Shown here: piece after piece, positions 1 through 12,080 of the stretch | How positions within the stretch are numbered: position 1 is the stretch's first letter | Layout: each line of letters opens with the position of its first letter | NCBI RefSeq assembly: GCF_040436345.1 | Contig: NC_133224.1 | Span: 16,274,144-16,338,143, forward strand | From: Pagrus major | Taxonomy: Eukaryota; Chordata; Actinopteri; Spariformes; Sparidae | Reading direction: 5' to 3' | Length of the DNA stretch: 64,000 nucleotides | Program-made: the position numbers and the translations under genes | Notes under the pieces: generated by a model | Database searches by the model: none | Seen by the model: only the letters and a program-made list of their open reading frames with translations | What the model was told of the DNA's origin: nothing

Positions 1-765
1 GGTATCAATATGTTTACATCAATCTTTTGCCTGACTGTGCTGAGTGTGGACCGTTACGTAGCAGTGGTCCACCCGATCAAGGCCGCCCGATACCGCAGAC
101 CCACTGTGGCCAAAGTAGTCAATGTGTGTGTATGGGGGCTGTCACTCATAGTCATCCTGCCCATCATTATCTTCGCAGACACTGTCCCTGCACAGGACGG
201 TGCCGTGGACTGTAATTTCTTGTGGCCTGAAGCAGCGTGGTCAGAAGCATTTGTGGTTTACACCTTCCTGCTGGGGTTTCTGCTGCCGGTCGGAGCTATC
301 TGCTTATGCTACTGTCTAATGGTGGCTAGGATGCGCGCAGTGGGGCTTAAAGCAGGATGGCTTCAACGACGGCGCTCGGAGAAGAAGATCACTCGCATGG
401 TGCTGCTAGTTGTGGCAGTGTTCGTTCTCTGCTGGATGCCCTTCTACATCGTTCAGCTGGTCAGTGTTTTCCACCGCCCCCCTGACCCCATGATCACTCA
501 GCTTTTTGTAATCCTCAGCTATGCTAACAGTGGTGCCAATCCCATTCTATACGGCTTTGTGTCTGACAACTTCCGACGTTCATTCCAGCGCATTGTGTGT
601 TTCCAGTGGATGGAGTCTGGGCTGGATGCGGAGCAGGTGGATTACTGTGCTGTAGCTTTGAAGAGACAAGAAACATGTAGCCCACTGGATTTTCCCAAGG
701 ACTGTATGGCTTCTGATATGGTGTTTTACAATGGGACATATACCTCTCGTACAACCACAGTGTAA
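1..765 (+). CDS. sstr4: Somatostatin receptor, type 4-like (3' part, 5' end outside window)
   Basis: This is the last ~254 codons of a rhodopsin-family peptide GPCR; the frame is open from base 1, so the ATG at 10 is internal (end of TM3) and not the start. Visible in order are the DRY-type motif ([11 protein letters not shown]) after TM3, TM4, an extracellular loop with a conserved Cys, TM5, a third loop ending [12 protein letters not shown]6 with the CWMPFY motif, TM7 with NPILYGF, and a tail ending SRTTTV, a possible PDZ ligand. The family couples somatostatin to Gi/o at the plasma membrane. IFADT in loop 2, the WP..AWS..FVVYTF block and RAGW/RRRSEKK-type loop 3 look closer to SSTR4 than to SSTR1 from memory of the family. 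Fish sstr6 is the main alternative, so the family is firm and the subtype provisional. No disruption is seen. Confidence 0.88.
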   Translation, partial: GINMFTSIFCLTVLSVDRYVAVVHPIKAARYRRPTVAKVVNVCVWGLSLIVILPIIIFADTVPAQDGAVDCNFLWPEAAWSEAFVVYTFLLGFLLPVGAICLCYCLMVARMRAVGLKAGWLQRRRSEKKITRMVLLVVAVFVLCWMPFYIVQLVSVFHRPPDPMITQLFVILSYANSGANPILYGFVSDNFRRSFQRIVCFQWMESGLDAEQVDYCAVALKRQETCSPLDFPKDCMASDMVFYNGTYTSRTTTV

Positions 766-1430
766 CAAATGAGGATTCACCACAGCCTCATCCTCAGGGT
801 TGCACAGTGGACATTGATCTTTACTTTGATTGGGAAACATGATAAAAACTGTACTACATACAGAAGGTTGGGGATATATCATTTCTATGTATTATATTCT
901 TACACAAGTGTGCGATACAAAAATGTACTTGAACATGTGAACTCTTGACATAAATTCTAAGTAGTTTCCAGCATTATTTATTATTTGTTGTCATTCCCTA
1001 AAATGTGATAATAAGTTCTTTTTCAATTTGAACATAATTTATCAAAAGCTGTTTTGTGAATTAATTTATTTGTTAGATTAATTTATCTTATCAAGATTAA
1101 TTATTTAAGATTACCAATTATAAATTGTGTTGTAGTTCAAATCAAACCAACCCACCCCCTTCCAGTTCCAGTTTCTATTCTACAGTGTCTAAAAGTTGTT
1201 TTAATTTCATACCACAACCAAATACATGTATATCACCTCCCAATTGTTTAATCTTCATGACCTGTTCAGATTTTTTTTAAAAATGTGTTAATGTAGTTGA
1301 TCTAGACTGTCTTACACGTAGTTATTCTCAATTCAAAATTGTTGACGAAGTGATATTTGTGTCACCATGCTTGATTTCAGGGTGTGCGAGTGTTTTACTC
1401 TTTCAGTAACAAATAATAATGATTTAATTC

Positions 1431-1466
<36 letters not shown>

Positions 1467-1812
1467 TATATGTATATAAACTTGGGCTTTGATGTGTGGG
1501 GGGGACGTACCCAGATAAGAGAAAAGTTGAATTATTAATGTGTGTCATTTTCTAGAGGCTTTAAATGATGTTGAGTTTTTTCTATGTAAGATTCTGTATT
1601 TGCTGTATGTTTATGTTTTGTATGTTAATTATTCGTTGGTGGGTTTGCTTAACTTGTGGTTCATCTTTGCAAATTGAGCCAGATCTGTTCTGTTTCGCTT
1701 GCACAACATTACAGAAATGGCTGAAAAAAGAAGAAATATAAATTGAGTTTATAGTTCTAAATTACAAAGGCTGACAAAATGAATATTTTCACCTGTGGTT
1801 TATGGTTTCTTT
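766..1812. other. Receptor 3' UTR and AT-rich intergenic DNA
   Basis: This follows the receptor stop codon and is AT-rich with no convincing ORF. The proximal part is probably 3' UTR, but I could not fix a polyadenylation site. It includes the microsatellite at 1431-1478 and ends at the target duplication of the hAT element. Confidence 0.5.
1431..1478. repeat. (TA)n(CA)n compound microsatellite
   Basis: An uninterrupted TA run passes into a CA run and back into TATATG-type sequence. This is a simple dinucleotide repeat. Confidence 0.9.
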
Positions 1813-3966
1813 CAGTGGCTGAAGCCCCCCTAAAATATTCTTAAGCCCACCTAAATAATTTGGTGTTTTTATTAAAAAAAAACAAAAACATTTTTTTTTA
1901 CAAAAAAGTGCTGACAAATTCAATATAAAGTGGCCAGAATATGAGTTTAAATAAATAATCATATAACCTGTCATTATTCACTTAAATATGATCATAAATC
2001 TTTCAGTTTCCCTTCACTTCATAGTGTAAGGTAGAGAGAGCCCCTTCAGTGTGTCGTTATCCAATCCATTCCACTTGTTCATACAGAGAACGCCCATATC
2101 ACTGAAAATCCAGTCCACGTTTTCCCTGCGACCTTGCTTGCACTCTGCTCCTGCAGCGTGTGTGTACGTTGAAGCACACAGAGCCGACTAGAACAGCATG
2201 AGGAGAGAAGAACGTGAATGAAGAAGAATGGATATAAGAAAGTTTTTCAAGAAAGTAAGTATTCATCACTGCTGGTAGAAACTATTAGTTAGCTCCAGCC
2301 CCCAGCTAACAGGCTATCAGTAAGTTAATGTGGCACAAAATAAGCTATAGCCTAGTTTCTAGTCAGGTTGGTGAAGCATCATGGCAATAGGAGTAGCAGC
2401 TATAGTGCTAGTAGACTAACATTTGAATGACATGAATCTACTTTTTTTACACTTCATAAGCCTGCTTTTCATACTGGCTGTTGATAGAAAGGGGATTCAT
2501 GGTCGCTATACTGTAGGAAAAGTGCTACCATCTTAAACACTGGAACATTAAACCCTCTGCAAATGTCTGCTTTTCCATAGATGGACATACGTTCTTTTTT
2601 TAAAAGAAAACAGCCAGGTGCAGGTGAGAGAATGTAAATCCATGCCAGTTAGTAGCATAGCAACAAAGTATTTAATAGATGAATACATGTTAATGAGTTA
2701 GCATTTATTTCTTTGTTGTTTAGTTGTTATACTGTATTACTTTGTCTTTTTGGTGGACAGTACAAAGAGAGGGGTAGAGAGATAGAGAGATGAGGATAGA
2801 GAGAGAGAAAAGGAGAGAGAGCAAGATGAAACAGGTGAGAACATGAACAGGTAGTCAAGAAGACAATAACAATAAGCATCTTTTTGGCCACATTAATTGC
2901 ATTTGCCCATATTTATTTACTCAATCTTTTAAAACTGCTCTGTCCCACTGCACATTGACAGGTTATAATGTAGGACCACATGTATTTACCTCAGAAATTG
3001 GCCCACTGGGCTTGTTTGCTTTATGTATTATTTTAAAGGTTTATAACTACTTCCTTCCAAAACGTTTCTATGTATGTAAAGAGGGAGAGAGGAGGATAGA
3101 GAGAGAGAGGACACACAGAGGGTGCAGGACCTGGAAGAAGCAGGTGAGAAAAGGGCATTGATTATTATAGGGTCAAACCACCTCACTAATTACCTATAAA
3201 AAGAAAGTACATCATATTTAGAGTAATTTCATGGATGACTTTTTAATCTCCCTTTAAATATTTATATATTTTTTCTGAAAATGTAAGTTTATACAGACAA
3301 TATTCCAATATCAATAAAACAATTTTTTTTTTAAGTTCATATTTTACTTTGTCTTCAAATTTTTACCATCCATTTCCCATAGTTACCATGTGTAATTTAC
3401 ATTGAAAACCAATGTGTTTCAGTACTGTGTAAATATGATACAGAAATACTGTACTGTCCATGGCATAGAGGAAGGTGGTTCATGTCTCAATGCATATTAA
3501 ATCCCATTTAGAGGGCATAGGCATTTAAAAATAGCCCAAAATAGGCTATAGTTCAAGATGATCTTTTATCCCTTAATAGGCCAAAAAAGCTGAGACACAA
3601 TGTTATAGACAGACAGTTGTGGTCAATTGAGCCTTCTCCTCAGTTTACATTAACTATTTTTTGGAGAAAAGTTGATCATCTTGTTCATCCTTAATCATTA
3701 CTGTTATCATAGGTTTAGGGAGATATTAGACTCTCATCCGGTGAAATGACTGATTTAGTGGGGGGATTGTATGTCAGTGGAACATGTACATAAATCATGG
3801 TTGGATAATCAAAGATTCTTGCTTTTATGAAAAATCTTAGCCTTTTTCTAAGAAATTTAAAAACTGGATTAAATTCAGTAGCCTCATAATTCCTCGTCAA
3901 GAGCGGATGTCAGCTGCTTCTTGGGGGCTGAGCCCCCCCAAAGGTCAGATCGTAGAATCGCCCCTG
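1813..3966 (+). mobile_element. hAT transposon remnant with perfect 8-bp target duplication
   Basis: The left end reads CAGTGGCTGAAGCCCC and the right end ...AATCGCCCCTG, giving imperfect CAG(T/G)GGC-type terminal repeats with C-rich subterminal blocks (GGGGGCTGAGCCCCCCC at the right). The octamer gtttcttt flanks both ends exactly (1805-1812 and 3967-3974), as expected for hAT. Inside are exon-like modules on the plus strand. 2228-2254 encodes MDIRKFFKK before GTAAGT. 2581-2623 follows ...CCATAG and encodes MDIRSFFKRKQPGA before GTGAGA. Two Arg/Glu-rich purine modules end CAG or GCAG before GTGAGA near 2846 and 3141. The MDIRxFFK start resembles TTF/ZMYM-type hAT proteins. No catalytic core is present, so the copy is non-autonomous. 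Confidence 0.72.
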
Positions 3967-3974
3967 GTTTCTTT

Positions 3975-5265
3975 AGACACTTCACAGACACTGTCCTCCC
4001 CCCAAAATGACAGAGTTAGTCTTTTCAGCTAGTGCCACAAAATGATGTGTATATGCTCAACGACAGTGGCCATAGTAATTATGAGTGTGGTTTCAGGGTT
4101 TTCAAACTCAGTCATTAAGGGGGCCATCTTAATAAAATTAAATAAGAACTATCTAAAGCACCCCATTCACAAATGTATACAGAAGTTAATAAGAGGTTAT
4201 AGGAGCCATTACATTAAAAGAGAAAAAAAATATTTATCTAGCCTGACATGTAGTATCATAGCATCACACGGAGAGAAGTCCTTGTTGTGACCTGGTTTAA
4301 AATGCAGTTTAGAATGCTTCTGTAGTCAGCTCTAGGCTTAAGACCTTTTCCTCGCCAGGAAAATTTAAATTTCATCTAGATTACATACAAAATAAATGCA
4401 AAAAATGTGAATAGAGATTAATTCAAATATATTTTCTCTGGGCCCATTTCTATCCAGCATCTCAGAATTGACAAACTGCTACAAACCGGCCAAAAATTCT
4501 TATAGTGACACAAGTTTGGATTGGGAGTACAAGCATTCTACCAACATTCTTAACCCTGAAAATCACTGCTTTCTCTGCTGCTATTTAGGTGAGCCAAGAG
4601 ATGTCTTTCAGGCAGAGACATACGTGGGAGGAGAGATTTTCATTGAGGACTGTTAGCTTTTAAAAGTACTGTTTCAGGGAGAAATTTGACTGACCTTGCT
4701 GGAATGCAAAAAAAGAGCACAAAACCAAGTTCCTCATATGGCCAGCAGGAAAAAAAGGAGCAAGTACTGTCATCAATAAGTCTCTCAATGCACATATATG
4801 TACAGATTTTTTCACTTCTGGATATTGGGACAGTCAAAGAGCACTGTTAGTAAGAAAATCAACCTTAAACAATAAATGTGGGGAAAATTGGGGGAAAAAG
4901 TTTTTATGGCTTTCAGCAACACACAGTATGAAGTAAAACCAAATTTACTGCTCTGTATACTTGTCTTGAATAATCTATTAAGTATACTTTAGTGTAACTT
5001 TGTTAACTAAATCTCTGATAGGTATTTCACAAGGAAACTGAAAGCATACTCTTATTTTTAGTTGTTATGTAGACATATACTAAAAGTACAATTGAATAAA
5101 CCTTTTGAGAAGGGATCTATTGTGCAGGATGGAATAAATGATCAAACTAAAATGTGTTTAGCCGATGTGTAATCTGCTATTACAGGGTTATGACGTCGTT
5201 TCGAGTAAACTCTGGATGTCGCCACTTCAGGACACTTGGATTGTAGCGGACTAGCAGTATGGAGG
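3975..5265. other. Unassigned AT-rich sequence
   Basis: Only short chance ORFs are present, with no domain, splice pattern or repeat that I can name. Confidence 0.4.
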
Positions 5266-5269
5266 AATA

Positions 5270-5470
5270 TTACAAAGTTTTTGTGTAGTTTTATGGACCT
5301 TTTCGTCTCGGACACCATTTATGCCCGTTATATGGATTTTTGCTACAGGAGGGTACCCCCGCAGGTCTCAGCTGCACTTTGAGGAATAAGAAACTACACA
5401 GGACTTCTCATCAGCATGAGGGTGAGTCGATAATGACTGAATTTCGTTCTAGAGTGAACTATTCCTTTAA
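5270..5470 (+). repeat. MITE-like element 3' end (TTAA-terminated)
   Basis: The segment ends CATCAGCATGAGGGTGAG...ATGACTGAA...GTGAACTATTCCTTTAA, a terminal sequence very common in fish genomes. A second diverged copy of the same end lies at 59630-59777. The left boundary is not resolved. Confidence 0.5.
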
Positions 5471-5849
5471 AATATAGGCTACTATACTTAGACACTATTA
5501 TTCCAAATTCTACTGTAATTACAAACCAAATCGGAGATCCTAATACACTATTAGACACCATTTTACAAGATCTTAGTCTAATTAGAAATCACACACAATG
5601 CCATATCAGATCCAAAATATGCTAGTTAGACGCTATTCTTCCCTCACTACCAAATTATGCATTTAATGCTACCAACATTGGCCTATAGCTTAATTAGACG
5701 AATGTACTGCCGTATTATATCGGGCATGGCCTTTATAATAGTCAGACAAAATACACAGTTCAGAGGAAAATACGTTTATTTGAGCTTTATTTAACATAGT
5801 TTCACTTTCTTACAGAGTCATTTATTGATCATTTGAAGAAAACGGTACC

Positions 5850-6683
5850 TTAAAGCTATAGTTGGTAATGTTGAAGAGCTAGCAAGATTTGAAAGTAGCA
5901 CCTCCTTTAAGCTCCACCCCCTCCTCCCCCTCCCGTCAGTGCTCCATCCAAAGCCATGCCACCACAAACTTGAAAGCGCATCTGACAGTAGGAGTTAGCA
6001 GGGCAGGCTGGCTTACACAGACAGAGAAGCTAATGTTAGCATTGGGCTAATACGAGCTACAAAAGTAGCTAAGTTGGCTAATGTTACATATTTCATGAAA
6101 ATAACAAATCCCCCTGAAGCAAAACAGAAAGACAGCAACCTCTGCATCACTTCTTAGGCCCTTCAGCTCCCTCAGTTGTCTCCACCGTTCAAAAGCTGAA
6201 CTGATGTTGACTCTGGTTTTCCCTCTGGCTTTATCCAAAGCCTTTTTCGTTGCAGCTTTTTCTGCCTCCGGCTTTCTTTTATTAGCCCGTTTAGTAGGGC
6301 GAGCCGTTACAAGTAACGCTGGGAGTCCTACTTTTGGCTGCATTTCTTTGCCATTGTTCTCTCCTGCTAACTCTAACGAGTTACCTGGAGTGTGCTGAAT
6401 ATTTCCGGCAACAGTGACACGTGATGAGTGCATGCAGGGAGGAGGGAGGGACAGAGGGGGGCGTGGGCAGGACGAGACATGAAGGCATCTGATTGGTTCT
6501 TTCCACTCAGACCGAGAGGCAGGGATTGGTAAGAGTTTATACAGGCCTGCAGCTGCCAGATGTCGGATTTTTTCGTTCCTTTTTCTGAACACATTATGTA
6601 TTGACTACTCTCAGGATGGAAGGACCATTTCACCCAGTATAACAAAAAGTGTTTCTGAACAGGATTACCAACTATAGCTTTAA
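5850..6683 (-). mobile_element. Nested TTAA-flanked non-autonomous transposon
   Basis: The ends are TTAAAGCTATAGTTGGTAAT (from 5850) and its inverse ATTACCAACTATAGCTTTAA (to 6683), so both termini carry TTAA, the target of piggyBac/Kolobok-type elements. It lies inside the foldback element. It carries a protein-like module on the minus strand, annotated separately, but no transposase core. Confidence 0.7.
6122..6343 (-). pseudogene. Basic peptide module with F-x-x-W-R-x-L / D-A-E-x-A-x-F-L motif
   Basis: The minus-strand frame from the ATG at 6343 runs through a Lys/Arg/Ala-rich stretch (TKRANKRKPEAEKAA) into NISSAFERWRQLRELKG, LRSDAEVAVFLF. The module is hydrophilic and probably helical, and peptides like it are scattered through predicted fish proteins. 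The frame continues past the module without a clear splice donor. A matching module lies in another TTAA element at 17882-18117. I do not know its function. It could be the first exon of the parental transposon's protein or a captured host exon. Confidence 0.5.
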
Positions 6684-6903
6684 CTAAAGTCAAACCACAT
6701 CGGTTCACATCTGGTCGCTACTACACACGGCCCTGGTAAACTGGATGTCTTCTGGAGTCTTGTGGAGTTTGTAGGTGGCTTCCTCGATGCTCTACTCCCA
6801 TAGTTAAGACATCAGACCATTTAAAGCCATGTCACTATCCAACCCCAGTAACATTAGACCAGCTATTGAAGCTGCCAGGACATTGCATCTTTATTTCCCA
6901 CTG

Positions 6904-7115
6904 TTAGACCCTTATTCCACTCTTATTAAACTTACTTAGAGGATAATTTGTGGCACATTACAACAGAACTGTACTGTAAAATAAAGTGGTCCTTCCCACT
7001 GTTAGACCCTTATTAGACTTACTTAGAGGATAATTTGTGGCACATTACAACAGAACTGTACTGTAAAATAAAGTGGTCCTTCTCACTGTTAGACCCTTAT
7101 TAGACTTTCTTAGAG
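6904..7115. repeat. 87-bp tandem repeat, about 2.3 copies
   Basis: Units begin TTAGACCCTTATT at 6904, 7002 and 7089. Each contains ACTTACTTAGAGGATAATTT and a block ending AAAGTGGTCCTT. The first unit carries ~11 extra bases. The array lies inside the foldback element and repeats its TTAGAC motif. Confidence 0.85.
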
Positions 7116-8375
7116 GGTCGCTTTTCTGACCCTTGTGGACGGCCTCCAGTGCTCCAGAGCCCTGCACAGGGCTAAAGGGCGCTGTGCGGCTCACGAGGCA
7201 TCACTGTGGCCCTCGCTTCACACAGGGGCCTCCACAGCTGTTTGTAGCCGAGCTCCAGCTCAAACACACGCTGCTCGTGAGGAGCTGATGGTCGCTCTCT
7301 GGAAGTTCCCTTTTCTGGAGGTTTGCTGAGCTATTGAAGCTTTCAGAAAAACAACGTTATCTCCTAAATGTATGAACAGATGTCAGTCAAATAACTGAAC
7401 TGCTCAGTGACGTTCACTGAACAGCTAACCAGTGCTGGCCGATGCTACAGCGGCGACACAGGCTGTGGTGGTGACGGAGGACAACAACCTGTACTTTTTA
7501 CACGCCTGAGTTCCGGAGTATCCGCTGTTATGTTGATGAAGCACAGGAGGAAGAACTGTTGAGGACTTTATTTACTCGTAGCAACCGCTAGCTGATTGCT
7601 GTCTACCTGTTACACTCTTCTTCTCTGTACATTATTCTGCAGTCTTTTCTACTCTACACAGTAAGGAGACACCTACTGGTGGGGGAGTGTAGTGACACTG
7701 ACAGTGTGCAGTATTAACATCCATATCAAGAGTCTGTAAACACAACAGCTGCCTTAATCACCAATTTTAATAAAATAAACCAAATAAATGTATTTTCCCA
7801 ACTATTATAAAGGCCATGCCCGATATAATATAGCAGTACATTCGTCTAATTAAGCTAAAGGCCGATGTTGGTAGCATTAAATTCATAATTTGGTAGTGAT
7901 GGTAGAATAGCGTCTAACTAGCATATTTTGGATCTGATATGGCATTGTGTGTGATTTCTAATTAGACTAAGATCTTGTAAAATGGTGTTTAATAGTGTAT
8001 CAGGATCTCCGATTTGGTTCATAATTACAGTATAATTTGGTATGATAGTGTCTAAGTATAGTTAGTATAAATTTAAGTAACGGGTTTATACTCGGTTTTT
8101 ACTCATTTGAACATCCAAGAGAGAACAGCCAGATATGTTAAACTTCAAGGGACTATAAAACCTCCAAAGTTTAACTTTCAGTTAAAATACGTGAAGCTGG
8201 TAATGCTATGGTAAATATAGTTGTTATTCACCAATGGGTTAATGTTTATTTTGTAATGTTGATAATTCAATTTAGATTTGACAAATTGTACACACACAAA
8301 TAAATGTACACGTTTGATAGATTTGAACCAAAACAGACTTTAATGCCTGAACACCTTTGTAGTGTTCAGGCAACA

Positions 8376-9272
8376 GTGTCTCAATTCAGGGGCTGCATCC
8401 TTCGAAGGACACGGCCTTTGCGGCCTCCGAAGGCGAGTCCTTTGGAGGTACCTTCGAAAGCTGCGTCCACCATTGTTAAATGGGACGGTCTAGCCTTCGG
8501 AGCATTTCCTGGTTGCGTCACCAGATGTTCCCGCCCCTTACCCTTACATCACGATTACTGCTGCCCAGGCCCGCGAAAGTGACAATGTAATGTAACACAC
8601 AACACTTAAGACTGTTTAGTTTGGTAAAGTTTAATTTGAAGTGCAGACCTTTATTTTGTTAACCCCGATTGGGTATTTCCCGTTACTTCCTGTTGATCGG
8701 CTGTAGCAGCCATCTTGATTTTGTTAATGAGCACACGGTGTGCAAGTGTACGATCCTTCCTAATCCTCGTTTGGTTCTCTTCTTTGGGCATCGCTAGTAA
8801 GTAATATCTTTATTAAATAACCTTAGGAATGGAGATATGTTATTATTTGGTTTCTTGTGCTTTGATTTATACTATATTTATCGATGTTCAGTTACTTACC
8901 TGTGTGTTTTATTGTGTATTTCAGTTTTACCTTTTCTTCAATAAATCCTGCTAAATACATACCTGGCGTATTCCTTGGAGGATTACTTTGGGAAATGAGT
9001 AAACTTCCTGCATCAAGCTGTTGAGAACAGTATAGACAATCTACACCACTTGATGTTGCCATTTTCCTTCTTTCTTTCTTCTGTTTCGGGCGCACAAAGG
9101 ATCTTGGGATATGGGAGGCCACGAAGGATAGTAGTGGTGCGTCCTCCAAAAAGAGGGAAAAGAGGGCCGCATTTGAAGGAGCCTTCGAATTGGGACAGCC
9201 TTCGCGCAGCGTTGTGACGTAATTGGCCTTCAAATGCGCCCTTCGAAGGATGCAGCCCCTGAATTGAGACAC
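8376..9272 (-). mobile_element. hAT-like non-autonomous element
   Basis: The inverted ends are GTGTCTCAATTCAGGGGCTG (from 8376) and its inverse ending at 9272, extended by a CATCCTTCGAAGG block on both sides. The flanking octamers are aggcaaca (8368-8375) and agccaaca (9273-9280), an 8-bp target duplication with one mismatch. No transposase core is seen. A coding-exon remnant lies on the minus strand. Confidence 0.68.
8900..9062 (-). pseudogene. Exon remnant with CxxC motif ending at a perfect splice donor
   Basis: The minus strand reads from ATG at 9062 (MATSSGVDCLYCSQQ...) through ~54 codons to ...YTIKHTG, ending CAG before GTAAGTAAC at 8899. The CLYC pair suggests the start of a zinc-binding fold. 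It lies wholly inside the hAT-like element and is probably the first exon of the parental transposase or a captured host exon. I do not recognise the protein. Confidence 0.4.
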
Positions 9273-9280
9273 AGCCAACA

Positions 9281-11571
9281 GGTGAGTGAACTTACATTCA
9301 AACATTACACACAGTCAGGCACAAATCATTACACTAACATGTTGTATGTAGTGCCCTATACCACTACTTCATCATGTTTAACTAACAGACAAACTGAATG
9401 TGTGTTTGTCTTTCAGGAAACCTTTCACCACTGAGGAGGTATCTACTTAACAGCATCAGCAAAATGTAACAATTTCAATAAAACAATTAAATCTTTTGGC
9501 TTAGTGTCTTATTCTATTATTTATTGTCAACATTGTGCTAAACAAAGTGGTAATGAAAGGACCTTCATTACAACTTGGCTGAAAGCCTGAACAGATCATC
9601 ATGATAAACTGCAGTAAACTGGGATGGATTATGAGAAAATGAGCAATCCTCTTACACAAGTACAAGACCCAGGCTGAAGGGGGCACAACATCCCTACACA
9701 TCCCCATTACTTCAGGACATTGCAGATGTATTTTATAATGAGGAAGACTGCATTCATGCAGCTGTGTGACATCTGTCTGCTACACCTAACAAGAGATACA
9801 ACCAGTCAACATGTGGCCATATGTTCCTAGAGGTTGGCCACCAACGTGAAGTGCAGATCCATTTCCTATTTATTTGGTCTTACAGCTGGACACTCTGCCT
9901 GCGTGAGCAGTGCGTGTGAGTAGTGGAACATAATGCTTTTCATTTTGGCGTCCATCGTAGCGGCTTAGAGCAGGCTCACTGCCAGCGTGACATGCACGGC
10001 TCATGCGGGTCAAACAAAGCTGCAGTGGTGTGTGATCTAGAGATTCTGTGTCTCGCATACTGTTCTCATCAAAAATAGACCTGAAAGAGACCTGTAGACA
10101 ATCATATGGACATCATACCAGCATTTCACAACAGTTTTCATGTCTGTATCTGTAGAATATGTCACAGACAAGAAGAGAAGTTTTTTTTCCCTCTGTGCAT
10201 AATATTTTCTGTCCCACTCTTTCTCCCTCCAGCTTTCTCGTTCTTTCAACGTTGGTAAAGGAAAATCACATCATCATAATTATTTATTGTGCAAAAATTA
10301 TGTTTCTCTCCCTCTACTCCAAAACATGCTCTGATCATGAATTTAAGGAGCTATTGATAGGATCCATATCAATATTTCATCTCCACCAGACACCCCTGCA
10401 CACTACTACAACCATAAGTGGTCATATTGCAAGATGTGGTAGACCATCCCCAGGTAGCAAAATTGTTGCGGCCCAGATCTGGTCCAAACCAGATACGTTC
10501 GGCCCACATACCACGTGGGATGATGGCATTGTGGAGGTCTGCTCCTGTTTACTAGATCTGAGCCACAAGCAGGTCACACCATGGCCACATGTCAGCAAAG
10601 AACAAACCAAATAAACCAAAACTGGCCCAAATCTAGACATGGGCCAGTTCTGGTTTATTCGATAGAATTGTTGAAGACTGAGTAGCATTTAAGCTGTGGC
10701 TCTGCAACTCTGTGCGGTTCAATGAATGTTACTGGTGTCTCTTCATGGGCAGTGTAGGGTGTGGGGGGCCCGAAGGAGGAGGAGGTAGGTGACGGTGTGT
10801 ACTGATGGAACACAGGCGCCAGAGCCTTGCTTGGATGAAGAGGCTCTGTATCTGCTTGGTAGGTCTGGTCAGTTATCCGTCTGGGCCAAAACATGATTGG
10901 AACAGTGAGCTGACGCAGTATACCTGACTTACATGTCTTTTGTGCAAGCTTAATTTATGGCACTGCGGCATGGAGTTGTTCTAAATTGCATTATGAGCAT
11001 TAACTCAAACTACCCTTATCTAGTGATGCAGGAAAGTCAATTAAACAATGCTCATTATGTGACATTATTAGCCTTTCATCTTGTCACCATCATTTTAAAT
11101 ACGATTCTCTCTCAGCCTTCAGTTCACTGATGTTGCCGTTTTTGCGCCACTCTACCTCCCCAATCACCACCTAGTGTTTGTAGATTCACCAGCTTCATCA
11201 ATTTTTGGACAGCCTACCAGCCTCAGCAGAGTCATCACCCACCACCACCACCAGTGTCTGGACTCGATGGGGGGATTTTTCTTGCTGCTGCTCAGGGCAG
11301 ACACCCCCCAATCACAAGATCTGCCTGTAGAATCTAAGCGTCAAAGACTTTCTGACAAGACTCATTATCACATATTATCTACTGTAATAAAATACTATCG
11401 TTTTGTCATTCACTTTTTCCTGATTGAAATTGTGTTTTATTTTGAAAATCAACCGGATTCTCTAACCCAACCTTTTAAGACCATCTACCACCTTATACCA
11501 AACCAAATTTCCCCAACTGCCACCAGCTGCAAATACCAACAAAATCAATGAAAGAACAGCTACCTTATGTA
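9281..11571. other. Unassigned sequence with small repeat pieces
   Basis: No supported gene. There is a splice-acceptor-like TGTCTTTCAG at about 9409-9418 followed by a short frame and AATAAAA near 9478, which could be the last exon of a lost element. 10470-10650 contains inverted copies of a GGCCCAGATCTGG-type motif, probably a short MITE fragment. The rest shows nothing I can name. Confidence 0.35.
9437..9575. repeat. Dispersed repeat, second copy at 59477-59540
   Basis: TAACAGCATCAGCAA and CATTGTGCTA followed by AAGTGGTAATGAAAGGACC occur here and again near 59477-59540. This copy has about 75 extra bases between the two blocks. The family is not identified. Confidence 0.5.
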
Positions 11572-11868
<297 letters not shown>

Positions 11869-12080
11869 AGTTTATCCGACCTGTCAGGGCTAGCATTGTC
11901 ACTCATCTCTGGACTGTTTTTCTGACTTTGTAGCCATTTCTATATTCCTCTCATCTGGCTTTTTTAATCAGCACCTGAAAAGTCTGCATCTCTCTGCGTT
12001 CATTAGCTTACTAGTTCATATATGTCCATGGATGTAAAGGTCATGTCATGTCATGTTCACCCTATGTGGGTGAATTTTAT

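Larger units (their letters stand above)
5472..8068. mobile_element. Foldback-like DNA element with ~300-bp inverted arms
   Basis: The left arm (about 5472-5790) and right arm (about 7772-8068) are inverted copies. For example, GGCATGGCCTTTATAATAGT at the inner end of the left arm appears reverse-complemented near 7802-7822, and CAAATCGGAGATCCT near 5530 matches GGATCTCCGATTTG near 8001-8014. The arms differ by scattered substitutions and an indel. The motif TTAGAC followed by a T/A-rich block recurs several times in each arm and again at 6904-7115. The interior holds a nested TTAA element and a tandem repeat but no transposase. The superfamily is undetermined. Confidence 0.65.

Noticed and set aside
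10159-10614. 151-codon plus-strand ORF
   Set aside because: Low-complexity composition, no domain, and it runs across a repeat fragment.
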